Of a stretch of DNA of 64,000 nt, positions 63,658-64,000 are shown one piece after another. Positions within the stretch are counted from its first letter, which is position 1; each line of letters opens with the position of its first letter. The stretch covers positions 248,001 through 312,000 of the forward strand of contig JAGWYN010000001.1 in the NCBI GenBank assembly GCA_018969295.1, in the 5' to 3' direction. Position numbers and translations under genes: made by a program. The notes below the pieces were generated by a model. The model was given only the letters and a program-made list of their open reading frames with translations, was not told the origin of the DNA and ran no database searches. Source of the stretch: Chloroflexota bacterium (lineage in GTDB: Bacteria > Chloroflexota > Anaerolineae > Caldilineales > Caldilineaceae).

Positions 63658-64000
63658 AACGACGACTTTGCCACGGGCGTGTCCTTCGCCGACATAGGCG
63701 AGCGCCTTGGGGCTCTCGTCCAGCCGGTATGTTTTGTCGATGACCGGCGTCACTTTTCCGGCCTCGATGAGTTCTTTAAGAACGAGCAGGTCTTGGGCGT
63801 TTGGCTTTTCAACGAACAGACGGCCCTGTTGGCGCACGAAGGCCGAACGTGCAAAAGCCATGAGCACGTATCCCATCCCTGCGTGGCCAGTGTTGGGCAG
63901 CAGCGTTCCCCTGGGGGTGAGCGCGCGTCTGCAATCCGAGAACGAACGATTGCCGACATTGTCGAGGATCAGGTCGTAGCGTGGCCCGCCTTGTGTGAAG
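63649..64000 (-). CDS. zinc-type alcohol dehydrogenase/quinone oxidoreductase (MDR), partial
   Basis: The minus-strand frame is open from the window edge to a TGA at 63651-63649, giving the last 116 residues. YDLILDNVGNRSFSDCRRAL followed by GTLLPNTG is the post-Rossmann block of MDR reductases, and LKELIEAGKVTPVIDKTYRL with AYVGEGHARGKVVV is the typical C-terminal end. The N-terminal catalytic part lies outside. It is probably an NADPH-dependent quinone reductase or alcohol dehydrogenase. Confidence 0.88.
   Translation of the reverse strand, partial: FTQGGPRYDLILDNVGNRSFSDCRRALTPRGTLLPNTGHAGMGYVLMAFARSAFVRQQGRLFVEKPNAQDLLVLKELIEAGKVTPVIDKTYRLDESPKALAYVGEGHARGKVVVVL

Overview
This is a high-GC bacterial chromosome segment whose gene content and style point to the phylum Chloroflexota (Caldilineae/Anaerolineae-like). 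The reasons are proline/threonine-repeat SH3 proteins, alanine/proline-rich lipoprotein linkers after the signal cysteine, a baseplate-J-like membrane protein beside ruvX and mltG, and many dipeptide ABC transporters with M20/M24 peptidases. The phylum call is inference; no rRNA or tRNA is present in the window.

Layout. (1) 1-6.7 kb, minus strand: a housekeeping operon alaS - baseplate-J-like - ruvX - mltG - branched-chain-type substrate-binding lipoprotein (cut by the window edge), behind a good sigma-70 promoter at 6685-6714. (2) 6.8-17.5 kb, minus strand: a tightly packed 11-gene operon headed by a GntR/FCD regulator: 2-hydroxyacid dehydrogenase, two DUF4438 paralogues, SDR, VOC protein, a degenerate aminotransferase without its catalytic lysine, a normal aminotransferase, aspartoacylase-like deacylase, M20 deacylase and a cyclic amidohydrolase. 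(3) 17.5-35.1 kb, plus strand: a complete dipeptide-type ABC transporter (binding protein, two permeases, two ATPases) followed by isochorismatase-like hydrolase, aminotransferase, M20 and M24 peptidases, a TIM-barrel-like protein, 2-hydroxyacid dehydrogenase, amidohydrolase and another aminotransferase, then a Gfo/Idh oxidoreductase and an epimerase. (4) 35.1-41.5 kb, plus strand: small membrane proteins and NAD(P)-binding oxidoreductases around a TetR regulator, with three copies of a shared 21-bp operator-like element. (5) 41.5-47.2 kb, minus strand: four peptidases (M14, M24, M20, M20), divergent from (6) 47.3-52.3 kb, plus strand: a second ABC operon with binding protein and two permeases but no ATPases, plus an Ldh2-type dehydrogenase. 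(7) 52.4-64 kb: a CHAT-domain protease-like protein, SMP-30 lactonase, mutS, ilvE, a secreted SH3 protein, a DJ-1/PfpI protein with a bestrophin-like channel, an IS200-type transposase and a partial alcohol dehydrogenase.

How it works together. Regions 2, 3, 5 and 6 look like one distributed system for importing and degrading peptide-like or N-acylated/cyclic amino-acid compounds: import, deacylation/peptide hydrolysis, ring opening, transamination, then reduction or oxidation of the 2-oxo/2-hydroxy acid. An identical 18-bp palindromic element (caactgtcaacagttgac) lies at the control region of both ABC operons, 30 kb apart, next to recognisable promoters. This suggests one regulator, plausibly the GntR protein at 16.8-17.5 kb, controls both. 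The second transporter lacks ATPases and may borrow those of the first. The substrate is not identifiable from sequence alone.
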